NCBI GenBank assembly: GCA_034431435.1
Contig: DAOUDG010000064.1
Coordinates: forward strand, 1-11,292
From: JAHCIE01 sp034431435
GTDB lineage: Bacteria > Chloroflexota > Anaerolineae > Epilineales > JAHCIE01
Reading direction: 5' to 3'
Length of the DNA stretch: 11,292 nucleotides
The translations under genes were made by a program, and so were the position numbers. The notes under the pieces are model-generated. The model worked only from the letters and a program-made list of their open reading frames with translations, searched no databases and was not told the DNA's origin. Position 1 is the first letter of the stretch, and each line of letters starts with the position of its first letter. Of this stretch, positions 1 through 6,328 are shown in pieces.

Positions 1-38
1 CGCAGACGCTCATCCAGGCATACAATCGGCATCGGCAT
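1..38 (-). CDS. 5' end of a leftward gene cut by the window edge
   Basis: Read leftward, an ATG at 38-36 follows a perfect AGGAGG ribosome binding site (complement of 45-50) at a 6-nt spacing. It opens a frame reading MPMPIVCLDERL before the window ends. The good ribosome binding site argues for a real start. The neighbouring recombinase remnant and inverted repeat make an insertion-sequence transposase plausible, but 12 codons cannot identify a family. Confidence 0.35.
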   Translation of the reverse strand, partial: MPMPIVCLDERL

Positions 39-100
39 AGCGCACCTCCTGGGGCAGAAGTGAGTTCACCACCTCTGCTTTTACCCCAAGGTGCGCTATG
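36..100. repeat. Inverted repeat with 12-bp perfect arms
   Basis: CATAGCGCACCT at 36-47 is the exact reverse complement of AGGTGCGCTATG at 89-100. GGGG at 51-54 and CCCC at 84-87 extend the pairing with a small bulge. Each outer end finishes in an outward-facing ATG: 38 leftward and 98 rightward. The rightward one opens only a short frame that stops after 14 codons. The structure could be an IS end, an inverted duplication of a translation start region, or a hairpin. It lies at the point where the recombinase reading frame loses homology. Confidence 0.6.
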
Positions 101-705
101 TCGCAACTCGGTCGCCCTCAATTGTTAAATCTGCAAGGATAGAGATGAAGTATGCATCGGCTGATCTTATCGATGAGGGGGTTTGGGAGTGGGTGAAGGA
201 GGAGATCGCAAACCCAGAACTCTTGCGGCGAAGACTTCAAGAGATCCAGGAAGAGCAGCGCTTGGGGCTAGCTCCCCAGAAGGAACGACTTGTGGCGCTT
301 GAGGCGCACAGAGATACGATTCTTGAGGAGATGAAGCGCCTGGCTATCCTCTATACAAGGGACCAGATCCCCACCACCCTTCTTGACAACCTGCTTGTCG
401 AGCAGAAGCAGCGGTTGACGTTGACGGAGGCTGAGATCGAGAAGGCAAAGGGCGCGGTTGTTGAACCCCTGACCGATGAGTTCATATCAAGCCTCACCGC
501 CTTCTCTGAAGACTTTGCGCTTCGTCTTGAGGAGGTTGACAAAAGCTTTGCGGCCAAGCGCGCCGTCATTGACGGGCTAGATGTTCAGGTTGTTGTGATG
601 GACAGTGGCGAGGAGGTTTCCCTCAAGCTCACAAGCATTCTTTCGCAAGATGCGGTTTGGCGTATTGTGTCTGACATCTCAAGGAGCGACGGCGCGGGCC
701 AATGA
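91..705 (+). pseudogene. C-terminal remnant of a large serine recombinase
   Basis: The 204 residues match the tail of large serine recombinases: the end of the zinc-ribbon region, then the family-typical pattern D-x-x-VWEWV-x-x-x-x-x-NPELL, followed by a long charged coiled coil (about residues 45-125) and a short C-terminal segment. The N-terminal catalytic domain, with its nucleophilic serine, is absent. The frame is open only from 64, with a TGA at 61-63, so this cannot encode a working recombinase here. The usual zinc-binding Cys positions in the ribbon seem to be Ala (Y-V-A-T and K-S-A-R). Codon use and GC content are lower than in the genes to the right, fitting a mobile-element origin. 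The listed GTG start is only the first possible one. A truncated but expressed coiled-coil protein is possible though unlikely. Confidence 0.6.
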
Positions 706-794
706 TGGAGGCCTGGAACCGCCTGCGCGACCGGTACCCCAACAGCGTGTGGGCGGCGCGCATCCCGCCCAACCAGGAGGAGGGGGAGGGGTAG
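702..794 (+). pseudogene. C-terminal fragment resembling a TPR-repeat protein
   Basis: The frame reads MMEAWNRLRDRYPNS, then VWAARIPPN, and ends with a Glu/Gly-rich tail at TAG 792-794. The pattern W-x-x-L-x-x-x-YP-x-S-x-WA is typical of the last helix pair of tetratricopeptide or BamD-like proteins. It overlaps the recombinase stop, begins where GC content jumps, and has no ribosome binding site of its own. I infer that it is the 3' end of a host gene whose upstream part was displaced by the element carrying the recombinase. Thirty codons are too few for certainty. Confidence 0.35.
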
Positions 795-906
795 GAGAGA
801 CAGCGAATCAGCGCGAGACCCACGTCCGCACCACAGGCTGCGTCGTCGTCTGGGCAGTCGTAGTTGCGGCGGGAATGAATGCCGTTTCCCCTTTCCGCGC
901 CGCCTG

Positions 907-915
907 TGCTATACT
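907..915 (+). promoter_or_regulatory. Extended -10 promoter for the acyP operon
   Basis: TGCTATACT is a complete extended -10 element (TGn followed by TATACT at 910-915). There is no good -35 at 17 bp; TTTCCC at 885-890 is too far away, at 19 bp. Transcription would start near 921, giving a very short leader before the ribosome binding site GAGGA (926-930). The 112 bases between the TPR-like fragment and this element show purine-rich sequence and no gene. Confidence 0.55.
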
Positions 916-939
916 ATGCCGCACTGAGGAGTGCGCGCC

Positions 940-1221
940 ATGACCGAGCTGGCACGGTTGCACGCTGTCGTTTACGGTCACGTCCAGGGCGTCAACTTCC
1001 GCACGGCGACCCGCCGTCAGGCCCAGGCGCTCGGCGTGAGCGGGTGGGTGCGCAACCTGCCCGACGGCTCGGTCGAAGTTCTGGCCGAGGGCCAGCGCTC
1101 CTCGTTGCAACAGCTTCTCAACTGGCTGCACAGCGGCCCCCCCGCCTCTCGCGTGCGCGACGTGCGTTTCACGTGGCGCGACTACGAGGGCGCGCTCAGC
1201 CAGTTTAGTGTGCGGTTCTAA
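940..1221 (+). CDS. acyP: Acylphosphatase
   Basis: This 93-residue protein is a standard acylphosphatase, a small cytoplasmic enzyme that hydrolyses carboxyl-phosphate bonds in acyl phosphates. Both family signatures are intact: YGHVQGVNFR, which holds the phosphate-binding loop and catalytic Arg, and GWVRNLPDGSVEV, which holds the catalytic Asn. Length fits the family (about 90-100 residues). I chose ATG 940 because GAGGA (926-930) sits 9 nt upstream; an in-frame GTG at 931 would overlap that site. It is the first gene of a four-gene rightward operon and ends one base before the next start. Confidence 0.95.
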   Translation: MTELARLHAVVYGHVQGVNFRTATRRQAQALGVSGWVRNLPDGSVEVLAEGQRSSLQQLLNWLHSGPPASRVRDVRFTWRDYEGALSQFSVRF

Positions 1222-1222
1222 T

Positions 1223-2560
1223 ATGGCTAGTTCCCATCGGTCGGTCAGCCCGCCGCCGCGCCCACCTCTCGTCGATGGCGTGGCCGCCGTACTGCCGCCC
1301 CCCACCGATACCCCGATCGCCACTGCTGCTAACGGCAAGGCCAGGGTGCGCCGCGAGCGCCTGGCCTGGCTTGTCCTGGTCGGCTCCTTCCTCACCTTCC
1401 TTGTCCTGGGCCTCGGCGTGCCCTTCCTTACTCTGCGCTACGTCCGCACGGCGCAGGCCGTCCGTGATGGGGAGATGGAAGTCATCCGCCCGATCGTCCT
1501 GGTGCTAAATCAGCAAGGGGCCAAGACCGGCGTTACCGATATGGCCCCCGTCAGCGAGGGGCAGACCATCGTCACCGACAGTGAGTCGCGCGCCCTGGTC
1601 ACCCTCTTCGACGGTAGCACCGTCCAGGTCTACCCCGGCACTTCCCTGCGCATCACCTCGCTCCGCGAGCCGCGCTTTGCCCGGTACGGCCTGAGCCATC
1701 AGGCCAACGACCTCGGCATCGAGCTACTGAACGGCACGATTCGTGTCGGCGTGGCTCTGCCGCCGGCCGGCCGCCCGCGCCCGAATTTCACCGTCACCTC
1801 GCCCCATCTGGAAGCGAAGCTGGTCGAGGGTGGCTACTTCCTGGACACGACCCAGGCAGGCACAGACATCACCGCTTACAACCAGGACGCGACGGTTACC
1901 AGCGAGTGGGGCGGCGCACCGGTGACGCTGCATCGCGGCCAGCGGACCCAGGTTCTGGTGGGCCAGCCGCCGCAAGCGCCCCAGGCGGCCGAGGTCAACC
2001 TCGTCAGCAACGGTGACTTTAGCGCCGCGACCGAGGGAAGCTGGAAAGTGAGCCTCGACCAGGGCGGCGACGGCCCTTCTATCGACCCCGCATGGGATGT
2101 CAGCAACACCGGTGACCGCGACGCGCTGCGCTTCTTCCGCGCAGGCTCGGAGTTCGCGCCCGGTCGCGGCAACCACGCCAGCATCAAGGCCAGCCAGACC
2201 CTCAACCGCAACCTGCCCGACCCCTACACGTCCCTCAAGCTGCGCGCCGAGGTGCGCGTGAACGAGCAGAGTCTCAGCGGCGGCGGTTACCTGGATACCG
2301 AATACCCGTTGATGCTGCGCGTCGTGTATAAGGACGCCTACGGCTCCGAGCATGAATGGTGGCGCGGCTTCTACATCCAGAACGCGGCGGGCAACCCCAC
2401 GACTCACGGCGAGCCACTGCGTAAGGGCGTGTGGACACCGGTGGAGTTCGAGTTGCGCGACGGCCCTCTGCCCCCCTTCCAGATCGTGCGCGTCGAGGCC
2501 GAGGCGTCGGGTTGGGACTTCGACAGTGATGTCTCGGACCTGCGCCTCATCCTGCGCTAA
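1223..2560 (+). CDS. Single-pass membrane protein with FecR-like domain
   Basis: The 445-residue protein has a Pro-rich cytoplasmic N-terminus (about 1-45), positive residues (RVRRER), and one transmembrane segment at about 48-71. Outside it carries a FecR-like beta domain (about 110-200), with the hallmark run SRALVTLFDGSTVQVYPGTS. The last ~200 residues start NLVSNGDFS and resemble a galactose-binding or CBM-like beta sandwich, rich in aromatic residues. FecR-domain proteins of this type are usually envelope sensors or scaffolds; no ligand can be assigned. There is no clear ribosome binding site: the ATG lies one base after the acyP stop, so translational coupling is likely. An in-frame GTG at 1208 is an alternative start. 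No sigma factor gene, as in classical FecIR systems, is nearby. Confidence 0.75.
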   Translation: MASSHRSVSPPPRPPLVDGVAAVLPPPTDTPIATAANGKARVRRERLAWLVLVGSFLTFLVLGLGVPFLTLRYVRTAQAVRDGEMEVIRPIVLVLNQQGAKTGVTDMAPVSEGQTIVTDSESRALVTLFDGSTVQVYPGTSLRITSLREPRFARYGLSHQANDLGIELLNGTIRVGVALPPAGRPRPNFTVTSPHLEAKLVEGGYFLDTTQAGTDITAYNQDATVTSEWGGAPVTLHRGQRTQVLVGQPPQAPQAAEVNLVSNGDFSAATEGSWKVSLDQGGDGPSIDPAWDVSNTGDRDALRFFRAGSEFAPGRGNHASIKASQTLNRNLPDPYTSLKLRAEVRVNEQSLSGGGYLDTEYPLMLRVVYKDAYGSEHEWWRGFYIQNAAGNPTTHGEPLRKGVWTPVEFELRDGPLPPFQIVRVEAEASGWDFDSDVSDLRLILR

Positions 2561-2575
2561 GCCCGCGAGAGTGGC

Positions 2576-3796
2576 ATGGCAAGCGAAGAAATCGTCCTCG
2601 AAGGTCACATCATCGATTCCCTGACCCTGCCCAGAGTCATGGACGCCATCATCTACCAGAATGGCGACTTCGAGGTGGTCGAGATTCGCGTCGGTCGCAC
2701 CCGTGACGCGGAGAGCTACGCCCGCCTCAAGGTTACCGCCCCCGATGCCGCCACGCTGGATGCCATCCTGGAACTGGTCGGGCCACTGGGCGCGCGTGTC
2801 CTCGACAACCAGGACATCCGTACCGCGCCCGCCCCCCGCGACGGTGCGCTGCCCGACGACTTCTACTCCACCACCAACCTGGAAACCCAGGTGCGCATCC
2901 GAGGCCAGTGGGTTCCTGTCGCCAACACCGAGATGGACCTGGCGATCATCGTGGACTGGGACACTGGCGCGGCGGCCATGAAGCCTATGGCGGAAGTGAA
3001 GGCAGGCGAGGCGGTGGCCGTCGGCCACAGCGGTATCCGCGTCGCGCCCCTGGCCCGTCTGAGTAGCCGCGACGTGTTCAGCTTCATGAACAGCGACGTG
3101 TCGTCGGAGAAGCCCAAGGCGCAGGTCATTCAGGGCATTGCCCAGGAGATGCGCGAGCTTCGCGAGCGGGGCGGCCGCGTGTGCGTCGTCGCCGGGCCGG
3201 CTATTGTCCACAGTGGCGCGTCGCCCTGGCTGGCGGCTCTCATCCGCGAGGGCTACGTCCAGGCGCTGCTGGGTGGCAACGCTATCGCAACCCACGACGT
3301 GGAGCACGCCCTGTATGGCACGTCCCTGGGCGTGGACATCGCCAAGGGGTCGAGCGTCGAGGGCGGCCACAATCACCACATGCGCGCCCTCAACACCATC
3401 CGCCGCGTGGGCAGCCTGCGCGCCGCCGTCGAGCAGGGCATCCTCACCCAGGGTATCATGGTCGAGGCGATTCGGGCGGGCATCACGCTGGTTCTGGCGG
3501 GGTCGATTCGCGACGACGGTCCCATGCCGGACGTCATCACCGACGTCATCGAGGCCCAGCGCCAGATGCGCGCCGCCCTGCGTGGGGTAGACATGGTGCT
3601 GATGATTTGCAGCATGTTGCACTCCATCGCCGTCGGCAACCTGCTGCCCGCCACGGTACGGGTCGTGGCGGTGGACATCAACCCCAGCGTCGTCGTCAAG
3701 CTCGCCGACCGGGGCACGTTCCAGGCGGTGGGCCTCGTCACCGACGCCGAGCTGTTCCTGCGCGAGTTGGGCGAGGCGCTGGGCGTGCGACCATGA
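2576..3796 (+). CDS. TIGR00300 / LOR-SDH family protein, ornithine cyclodeaminase-like
   Basis: The 406-residue protein matches the TIGR00300 (LOR/SDH conserved domain) family along its full length. The N-terminal domain (about 1-95) has the typical EEIVLEGHIIDSLTLPRVMD opening. The C-terminal domain contains VVAGPAIVHSGASPW, GGNAIATHDVEHALYGTSLG and a late nucleotide-binding-type stretch VVAVDINPSVVVKLADRG. Members of this family, and the related C-terminal part of cyanobacterial AgrE/ArgZ, have been linked to conversion of ornithine to proline with an NAD-type cofactor; applying that activity here is inference. The start follows a weak purine-rich site (GAGAGTGG). The gene lies 15 nt after the FecR-like gene and overlaps the next gene by ATGA, so the three are very likely co-transcribed. 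The name LOR/SDH is historical and does not mean lysine degradation. Confidence 0.85.
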   Translation: MASEEIVLEGHIIDSLTLPRVMDAIIYQNGDFEVVEIRVGRTRDAESYARLKVTAPDAATLDAILELVGPLGARVLDNQDIRTAPAPRDGALPDDFYSTTNLETQVRIRGQWVPVANTEMDLAIIVDWDTGAAAMKPMAEVKAGEAVAVGHSGIRVAPLARLSSRDVFSFMNSDVSSEKPKAQVIQGIAQEMRELRERGGRVCVVAGPAIVHSGASPWLAALIREGYVQALLGGNAIATHDVEHALYGTSLGVDIAKGSSVEGGHNHHMRALNTIRRVGSLRAAVEQGILTQGIMVEAIRAGITLVLAGSIRDDGPMPDVITDVIEAQRQMRAALRGVDMVLMICSMLHSIAVGNLLPATVRVVAVDINPSVVVKLADRGTFQAVGLVTDAELFLRELGEALGVRP

Positions 3797-5001
3797 GCAA
3801 GGTTCCCGAGCTCGTCGTTCCCACTCACCTCAAGATCAAGCTGACCCAGGGCCACCCCTGGGTCTATCGCTCTCACCTGCCGGACGCGCCGTCCCTGGCA
3901 TCGGGAACGTGGGTGCGGGTGCGTAGCGGTGGCTTCAGCGCCTACGGCCTGTGGGATGCTCGCTCGCCCATCGCCGTGCGCCTCTTCGCCCGCGACCGAG
4001 CGCCCAACAGGGCGTGGCTGGCAGCGCGGGTGCAGGCGGCGTGGCAGCGGCGCGCCCCGCTCCGCGACACTGACACCACCGCCTACCGCTGGCTCTTCGG
4101 CGAGGGCGACGGCGTGCCGGGCGTGACGGTGGACCTGTACGGCGACTTCGCCGTCGTCGCCACCTACGCCGACGCCGTGCAGGTTCTCGTGCCGTGGGTC
4201 GTCGACGCCCTGCGCGAGATCGCGCCTCTCAAGGGCATCCTGCTGCGCCAGCGGCGCGGCGACTTCGGCCCGGCCGACGGCGGCGACCACGACGCGGCGG
4301 CGCGGGGCGGCGTGCAGCGGCTGTGGGGCGCGCCGCCGCCCCGCGACCTGACTATCCGGGAGAATGGCCTGACCTTCCTCGCCAACCTGAGCCACGGCCA
4401 GAAGACGGGCCTCTTTCTCGACCAGCGCGACAACCGTCGCACTCTGGAAGGCTGGTGCGCGGGCAGGACGGTGTTGAACTGTTTTGCCTACACGGGGGGC
4501 TTCTCGGTGTACGCGGCGCGGGGGGGCGCGGTTCACGTCACCAGCGTCGACATCGCCGCCGATGCCATCGGCGACGCCCAGCTGAACTTCGAGCGCAACG
4601 GCCTCGACCCGCGCGACCACAGCTTCGCGGTGGCCGACGTGTTCGAGTACCTGACGCGGGCACGGGACGCCGGCCGCGCCTTCGACGTGGTGATTCTCGA
4701 CCCACCGTCCTTTGCCCGCGCGAAGTCCAGCCAGCACGCCGCGCTGCGCGCCTACGCCCGCCTCAACGCGCTGGGCATGCAGGTCACGCGGCCCGGCGGC
4801 CTGCTGGCGACGGCGAGCTGCACGTCGCAGGTCAGTCCCGATGCCTTCCGCGACGCCCTGGCCCAGGCGGGGGCGAGCGTCGACCGCCGCCTGCTCATCC
4901 TCCACGAGGTGGGCCAGCCGCTGGACCACCCGGTCCCGGCCCACTTCCCGGAGGGGCGGTACTTGAAGTTCGTGATGGGGGAAGTCGTGCGTGAAGCGTG
5001 A
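3793..5001 (+). CDS. rlmI: Class I rRNA (cytosine-C5-)-methyltransferase, RlmI type
   Basis: The 402-residue protein fits RlmI (YccW), which methylates a cytosine in 23S rRNA using S-adenosylmethionine; the E. coli enzyme has 396 residues. An N-terminal PUA domain (about 1-75, including KLTQGHPWVYRSHL) is followed by a linker domain and a Rossmann methyltransferase. The SAM-binding motif I is NCFAYTGGFSVYAARGG (229-245), preceded by KTGLFLDQRDNRR. Motif IV is ILDPPSF (301-307). The presumed catalytic Cys lies in ASCTSQVS (Cys343). The start ATG overlaps the previous stop as ATGA, indicating coupling. The open frame extends upstream to 3181, but that part is a shadow of the previous gene. The last codons (VVREA) are written by a heptamer repeat. 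Assignment to exactly C1962, rather than another site, is not proven. Confidence 0.85.
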   Translation: MSKVPELVVPTHLKIKLTQGHPWVYRSHLPDAPSLASGTWVRVRSGGFSAYGLWDARSPIAVRLFARDRAPNRAWLAARVQAAWQRRAPLRDTDTTAYRWLFGEGDGVPGVTVDLYGDFAVVATYADAVQVLVPWVVDALREIAPLKGILLRQRRGDFGPADGGDHDAAARGGVQRLWGAPPPRDLTIRENGLTFLANLSHGQKTGLFLDQRDNRRTLEGWCAGRTVLNCFAYTGGFSVYAARGGAVHVTSVDIAADAIGDAQLNFERNGLDPRDHSFAVADVFEYLTRARDAGRAFDVVILDPPSFARAKSSQHAALRAYARLNALGMQVTRPGGLLATASCTSQVSPDAFRDALAQAGASVDRRLLILHEVGQPLDHPVPAHFPEGRYLKFVMGEVVREA

Positions 5002-5044
5002 TGCGCGCGAACTCAGGGTGTGGTTCACGCATCACGCCTCACTC
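4989..5044. terminator. Heptamer-built hairpin between convergent operons
   Basis: GCGTGATGCG (4996-5005) and CGCATCACGC (5028-5037) are perfect 10-bp arms. GAAC (5009-5012) can pair with GTTC (5023-5026) inside. The structure spans the rlmI stop codon and sits where the two operons converge, so it could stop transcription from both sides. Neither side has a good T-run, so it is not a textbook intrinsic terminator. The arms are two copies each of a 7-bp unit, GCGTGAA then GCGTGAT, related to the repeat at 9370-9397. Confidence 0.45.
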
Positions 5045-5360
5045 AGCACGGCCGCGTGTAGTCGTCGCAATTGGCGCGGATGCAGAAGCGCGAGCGCCCC
5101 GTCGGCGAGTCGGAGTCGGCCTGACAGCGGCCGCACGCCGGGCGACAGCCCCCGCCGCCCCCACCACCGCCGCCGCCGGGGTAGCAGTTGATGAAGCCGT
5201 TGGGCGTCACCTCGCCATAGCAGACGAAGCGGCCATCCATGTAGATGGCGGCGGCGGGGCGCAGCAAATTGCCGCTCGCGCCGCCACTCGTCGCCGCTGC
5301 ACGATAGCGCCCCGCCCCGGTAGCGAGGGTAGTTGTCGCGGTAAAGCCTGGTGTTCGCAT
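5043..5360 (-). CDS. Small PGF-leader protein with Gly linker and 8 Cys (fourth putative substrate)
   Basis: The 105-residue protein starts MRTPGFTATTTLATGAGRYR and shares the PGF-x-A leader signature with the three genes before it. The leader continues to a Ser-Gly-Gly at 25-27. The rest has a short beta-like segment (MDGRFVCYGEV, then FINC), a run of ten glycines (62-71) and a Cys-rich end: CRPACGRC, then C93, C98 and a terminal Cys105. There are eight Cys in all. No signal peptide or membrane segment is visible. The start is fixed by AGGAGG, eight bases upstream; an open frame reaches further (to 5501) but only as a shadow of the previous gene. It is last in the operon. I infer a peptide or small-protein substrate of the upstream S8/PatG-like proteins; the function is unknown. 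Confidence 0.75.
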   Translation of the reverse strand: MRTPGFTATTTLATGAGRYRAAATSGGASGNLLRPAAAIYMDGRFVCYGEVTPNGFINCYPGGGGGGGGGGCRPACGRCQADSDSPTGRSRFCIRANCDDYTRPC

Positions 5361-5392
5361 CCTGAGTCCTCCTGTTACAGTCCTTCGCCGGG

Positions 5393-5689
5393 TCAATGCC
5401 ATTGACACCAGCACCCTGAGGCGGTGCATACCTCTACCCCGCCCTGACAGTCTCCCGACCCGCGCATATTGTCGCAGTCGAGAACGCCCTTGCACTTGCA
5501 CTTGTTCGTCGCTGAGTCACAGGCGTAGGATAACTCCTGGTTGTCGAACGGCGACAGCACTTCGTCGCCGAACTGCTGCGGGCGAAGCGCGGCTCTAGCC
5601 GTCGCCCCCCCACCGCTCCCTGTCACCGCTCGATAACGTCGCGTGGGTTGGCCGAGGGCGGCAGTGGCGCAAAAGCCGGGTGTGCTCAT
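5393..5689 (-). CDS. Small Cys-rich PGF-leader protein (third putative substrate)
   Basis: The 98-residue protein starts MSTPGFCATAALGQPTRRYR, followed by a Ser-Gly-Gly-Gly (25-28) and a segment LRPQQFGDEVLSPF that it shares exactly with its upstream neighbour. The C-terminal half holds eight cysteines (57, 64, 66, 72, 81, 88, 93, 95) in the order C-x6-C-x-C-x5-C-x8-C-x6-C-x4-C-x-C, ending CWCQWH. One more Cys sits in the leader (7). This suggests disulfides, metal binding or a modified peptide. No secretion signal or membrane segment is seen. ATG 5689 is chosen because GGAGG lies 9 bases upstream and because the leader matches its paralogues from that codon. The gene follows its paralogue by 26 nt. 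Confidence 0.75.
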   Translation of the reverse strand: MSTPGFCATAALGQPTRRYRAVTGSGGGATARAALRPQQFGDEVLSPFDNQELSYACDSATNKCKCKGVLDCDNMRGSGDCQGGVEVCTASGCWCQWH

Positions 5690-6009
5690 CGCATGAACCT
5701 CCGGGGTCAACAGTCTCAATGCCAGCGGCAGTAGCCGCCCACGTCGTCATATACCTGAGCACCGTGACAGTCGCCGCTGCCCTTCATGGTCATGCAGTCG
5801 GCGACGCCCTTACAGGTGCACTTGTTGGTTGTTGACTCGCAGCTGTAGGACGTCGACTGGTCCTCGAACGGGGACAGCACTTCGTCGCCGAACTGCTGCG
5901 GGCGAAGCGCGGCTCTAGCCGTCGCCCCCCCACCGCTCCCCGTCACCGCTCGATAACGTCGCGTGGGTTGGCCGAGGGCGGCAGTGGCGCGAAAGCCGGG
6001 TGTGCTCAT
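5544..6009. repeat. 146-bp leader-coding direct repeat (5544-5689 and 5864-6009)
   Basis: The two blocks, 320 bp apart, differ at three positions only (5552/5872, 5621/5941, 5671/5991), two of them silent and one changing Arg7 to Cys7. Identity starts exactly at the first base of the start codon and ends in codon 49. The upstream ribosome binding sites and the downstream core-coding parts are clearly diverged. The layout points to duplication followed by conversion of the leader segment or fast change of the core. Confidence 0.9.
5716..6009 (-). CDS. Small Cys-rich PGF-leader protein (second putative substrate)
   Basis: The 97-residue protein starts MSTPGFRATAALGQPTRRYR and is identical to the next gene's product through residue 48 except at position 7 (Arg here, Cys there). 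The core has six cysteines (57, 64, 66, 72, 81, 94) and ends CRWH. The spacing C-x6-C-x-C-x5-C-x8-C is the same in both, with the shared islands TNKC, CKGV and GSGDC. The neighbour's Cys88 and Cys93 have no partner here, where YDDVGGY stands. AAAGGAG lies 6-7 bases before the ATG. No signal peptide or membrane helix is present. Roughly half of the core residues match the neighbour, far less than the leader. The role as a protease substrate is inferred from gene order. Confidence 0.75.
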   Translation of the reverse strand: MSTPGFRATAALGQPTRRYRAVTGSGGGATARAALRPQQFGDEVLSPFEDQSTSYSCESTTNKCTCKGVADCMTMKGSGDCHGAQVYDDVGGYCRWH

Positions 6010-6036
6010 TGAGTCGCTCCTTTCACAGGCTGTTGC

Positions 6037-6312
6037 TCAAAGGCTGGGACCGTGTACTGCCTCGCAGCCCTCCCACGCGGTTCCGTAGGTCTCCATCATG
6101 TCCAGGTAACGCAACGCGGCCGCTGTGTGATGATGCTCCATGGCCTGGATCGCAAGGTCCGCATAGTGCATCGCCTGCGTCATGTACTGGTCGCAGCGGC
6201 TACTCTGGGGCACGATCGCTTGCCCGCCACCTTTGCCCGCTCGCCGCAGAGTAGGGTAGCGGCCAGCGGCCCGGGCGGGGGCCGCTTCGGCGCTGAAGCC
6301 AGGCGCGCTCAT
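6037..6312 (-). CDS. Small PGF-leader protein with His/Met-rich helical core (first putative substrate)
   Basis: The 91-residue protein starts MSAPGFSAEAAPARAAGRYP, a clear member of the same leader family, and has a Gly-Gly-Gly at 28-30 followed by QAIVPQ. Its core differs from the others: only two Cys (40 and 83), bracketing a probable helical hairpin rich in Met, His, Tyr and Ala (QYMTQAMHYADLAIQAMEHH, then residues to MMETYGTAWEGC). A His triplet occurs at 60-62. The two Cys could form a disulfide closing a hairpin, as in twin-Cys helical peptides, but they are single Cys, not CxxxC pairs. AAGGAGG lies 8 bases upstream of the ATG. It is the first of four tandem small genes, 16 nt after the PatG-C gene. 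Confidence 0.75.
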   Translation of the reverse strand: MSAPGFSAEAAPARAAGRYPTLRRAGKGGGQAIVPQSSRCDQYMTQAMHYADLAIQAMEHHHTAAALRYLDMMETYGTAWEGCEAVHGPSL

Positions 6313-6328
6313 TGGGTGTGCCTCCTTG

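Noticed and set aside
605..943. Plus-strand 112-codon frame bridging the recombinase end and the acyP start
   Set aside because: No homology, crosses the promoter of acyP, and overlaps two better-supported frames.
1724..3622. Long minus-strand open frame of 632 codons
   Set aside because: It lies opposite the FecR-like and TIGR00300 genes, both of which have clear family homology. Its translation is low-complexity His/Asp/Val/Gly-rich, as expected from an antisense frame in GC-rich DNA.
3181..3792. Upstream extension of the rlmI frame
   Set aside because: The translated extension is an Arg/Gly/Pro/His-rich shadow of the TIGR00300 gene. PUA-domain homology begins at ATG 3793, which overlaps the previous stop as ATGA.
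3373..5028. Minus-strand open frame of 551 codons
   Set aside because: It is antisense to rlmI and the previous gene, with no recognisable domain and no operon context.
5145..5180. C-rich/CCG-rich tract as a CRISPR or triplex element
   Set aside because: It is explained as glycine codons of the small gene on the minus strand. No spaced repeats occur anywhere in the window.
5361..5501. Extended N-terminus for the last small protein
   Set aside because: It overlaps the preceding small gene in another frame and is Arg-rich. The AGGAGG-supported ATG at 5360 aligns with the leader of the paralogues.
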